A program made the position numbers and the translations under genes. A stretch of DNA of 5,231 nt from an uncultured Akkermansia sp. (GTDB lineage Bacteria; Verrucomicrobiota; Verrucomicrobiia; Verrucomicrobiales; Akkermansiaceae). Location of the stretch: positions 1 to 5,231 of the forward strand of contig CANPXA010000137.1 in the NCBI GenBank assembly GCA_947585525.1, read 5' to 3'. Below are positions 4,552 through 5,231 of this stretch, piece by piece. The first letter of the stretch is position 1. Each line of letters begins with the position of its first letter. The notes beneath the pieces are model-generated. The model did no database searches. It was given only the letters and a program-made list of their open reading frames with translations, and was not told where the DNA came from.

Positions 4552-5231
4552 ATGTCCGACCCCCTGCACCATGAATGCGGCGTAGCAGCGATACGATTGC
4601 TCAAACCTCTCTCGTATTTTGCGGCGAAGTACGGCTCCCCGGACTGGGCGTTCAACAAACTTTTCCTGCTGATGGAAAAGCAGCACAACCGCGGACAGGA
4701 TGGCGCGGGCATCGGGTGTGTAAAGTTGAATATGCCCTTGGGCGATCCCTACGTCTTCCGAGCCAGAAACGCGACATCTTCGGCCCTCACAGACATCTTC
4801 AACGCTCAGCAAAAAAACCTGCGCACTCTGAAAGAGACCAACGGAATCGACCTGCAGGACGCAGCGCAGTTCAAGAAGAACTTCAACTTCGGCGGAGAAA
4901 TCCTCATGGGGCACCTGCGCTACGGAACGAGCGGACAATTTGATGAAGGGAGCTGTCATCCCTTCCTGCGCCGTACCAACTGGATCACGCGCACGCTCAT
5001 GCTCCTGGGCAATTTCAACATGACCAACGCCGATGCGCTGAACCGCAAACTCATCGACCGAGGGCAACACCCCATCTTCGATACCGACACCCAGGCCGTG
5101 TTGGAGGAAATCGGCTATTACTTGGACGAGGCTCACACGGATATCTACCGCGAGCTACGCGACAACACGCCGGGACGCGAGATTCCCAGCGTCATCTCAC
5201 GCAGGCTGGATCTCTACGACATCATCGGCAA
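4552..5231 (+). CDS. purF: Amidophosphoribosyltransferase-like protein, N-terminal class II glutamine amidotransferase domain (3' end outside window)
   Basis: The frame is open from ATG 4552 to the right edge (226 codons). HECGVAAIRLLKP (7-19) gives the nucleophilic Cys9 of class II (Ntn) glutamine amidotransferases, probably exposed by removal of a short propeptide. EKQHNRGQDGAGIG (42-55), MGHLRYGTSG (119-128) and LLGNFNMTNAD (151-161) correspond to the QHRGQDAAG, RYPTAG and NGNLTN blocks of classical PurF. Compared with E. coli, there is an extra Asn in the QHNRGQ motif and a longer segment between it and the RYGTSG block. From memory, this matches the long PurF form of Bacteroidota and Verrucomicrobiota. 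The phosphoribosyltransferase domain would lie beyond the window. PurF catalyses step 1 of purine synthesis, which fits its place after purM. A different class II amidotransferase is possible but less likely. Confidence 0.88.
   Translation, partial: MSDPLHHECGVAAIRLLKPLSYFAAKYGSPDWAFNKLFLLMEKQHNRGQDGAGIGCVKLNMPLGDPYVFRARNATSSALTDIFNAQQKNLRTLKETNGIDLQDAAQFKKNFNFGGEILMGHLRYGTSGQFDEGSCHPFLRRTNWITRTLMLLGNFNMTNADALNRKLIDRGQHPIFDTDTQAVLEEIGYYLDEAHTDIYRELRDNTPGREIPSVISRRLDLYDIIG

Overview
The window reads as a bacterial chromosome segment of high GC content. Hand counts are about 65% GC over two 60-base rows of panB, about 60% over one row of purM, and about 47% over 2821-3120. Every complete gene and both RNA-level units are on the + strand. 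The two promoters match the sigma70 consensus closely, yet the housekeeping starts have no recognisable Shine-Dalgarno sequence. The PurF-like protein resembles the form I associate with Bacteroidota and Verrucomicrobiota. Sigma70-type promoters argue against Bacteroidota, so my best guess is a Verrucomicrobiota-like (PVC) bacterium. This is inference only; there is no rRNA or species marker in the window.

Left region (1-2519): a compact run of biosynthetic genes, dapA (3' half only), dapB, folK and panB. The gaps are 27 bp, a 23-bp overlap and 5 bp, which suggests one transcript. DapA and DapB carry out consecutive steps towards meso-diaminopimelate and lysine. FolK acts in folate synthesis. 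PanB uses a folate one-carbon donor to start pantothenate synthesis.

Middle region (2520-3276): a lower-GC, accessory-looking stretch. It opens with a 7-bp tandem repeat (unit ATGGACG) and several small palindromes. It then carries one small gene for a four-helix-bundle protein of the 23S rRNA intervening-sequence protein family. This is the only part of the window that looks acquired.

Right region (3277-5231): a tRNA-Gln(CUG) gene with its own promoter and intrinsic terminator is followed by a strong extended -10 promoter. That promoter drives purM and a PurF-like amidophosphoribosyltransferase gene that runs off the right edge. PurF catalyses step 1 and PurM step 5 of de novo purine synthesis.

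I see no CRISPR array, transposase, phage gene, toxin-antitoxin pair or defence system. Most of the window is ordinary housekeeping. The points worth a second look are the middle island, the promoter architecture, the tRNA details and the initiation signals.
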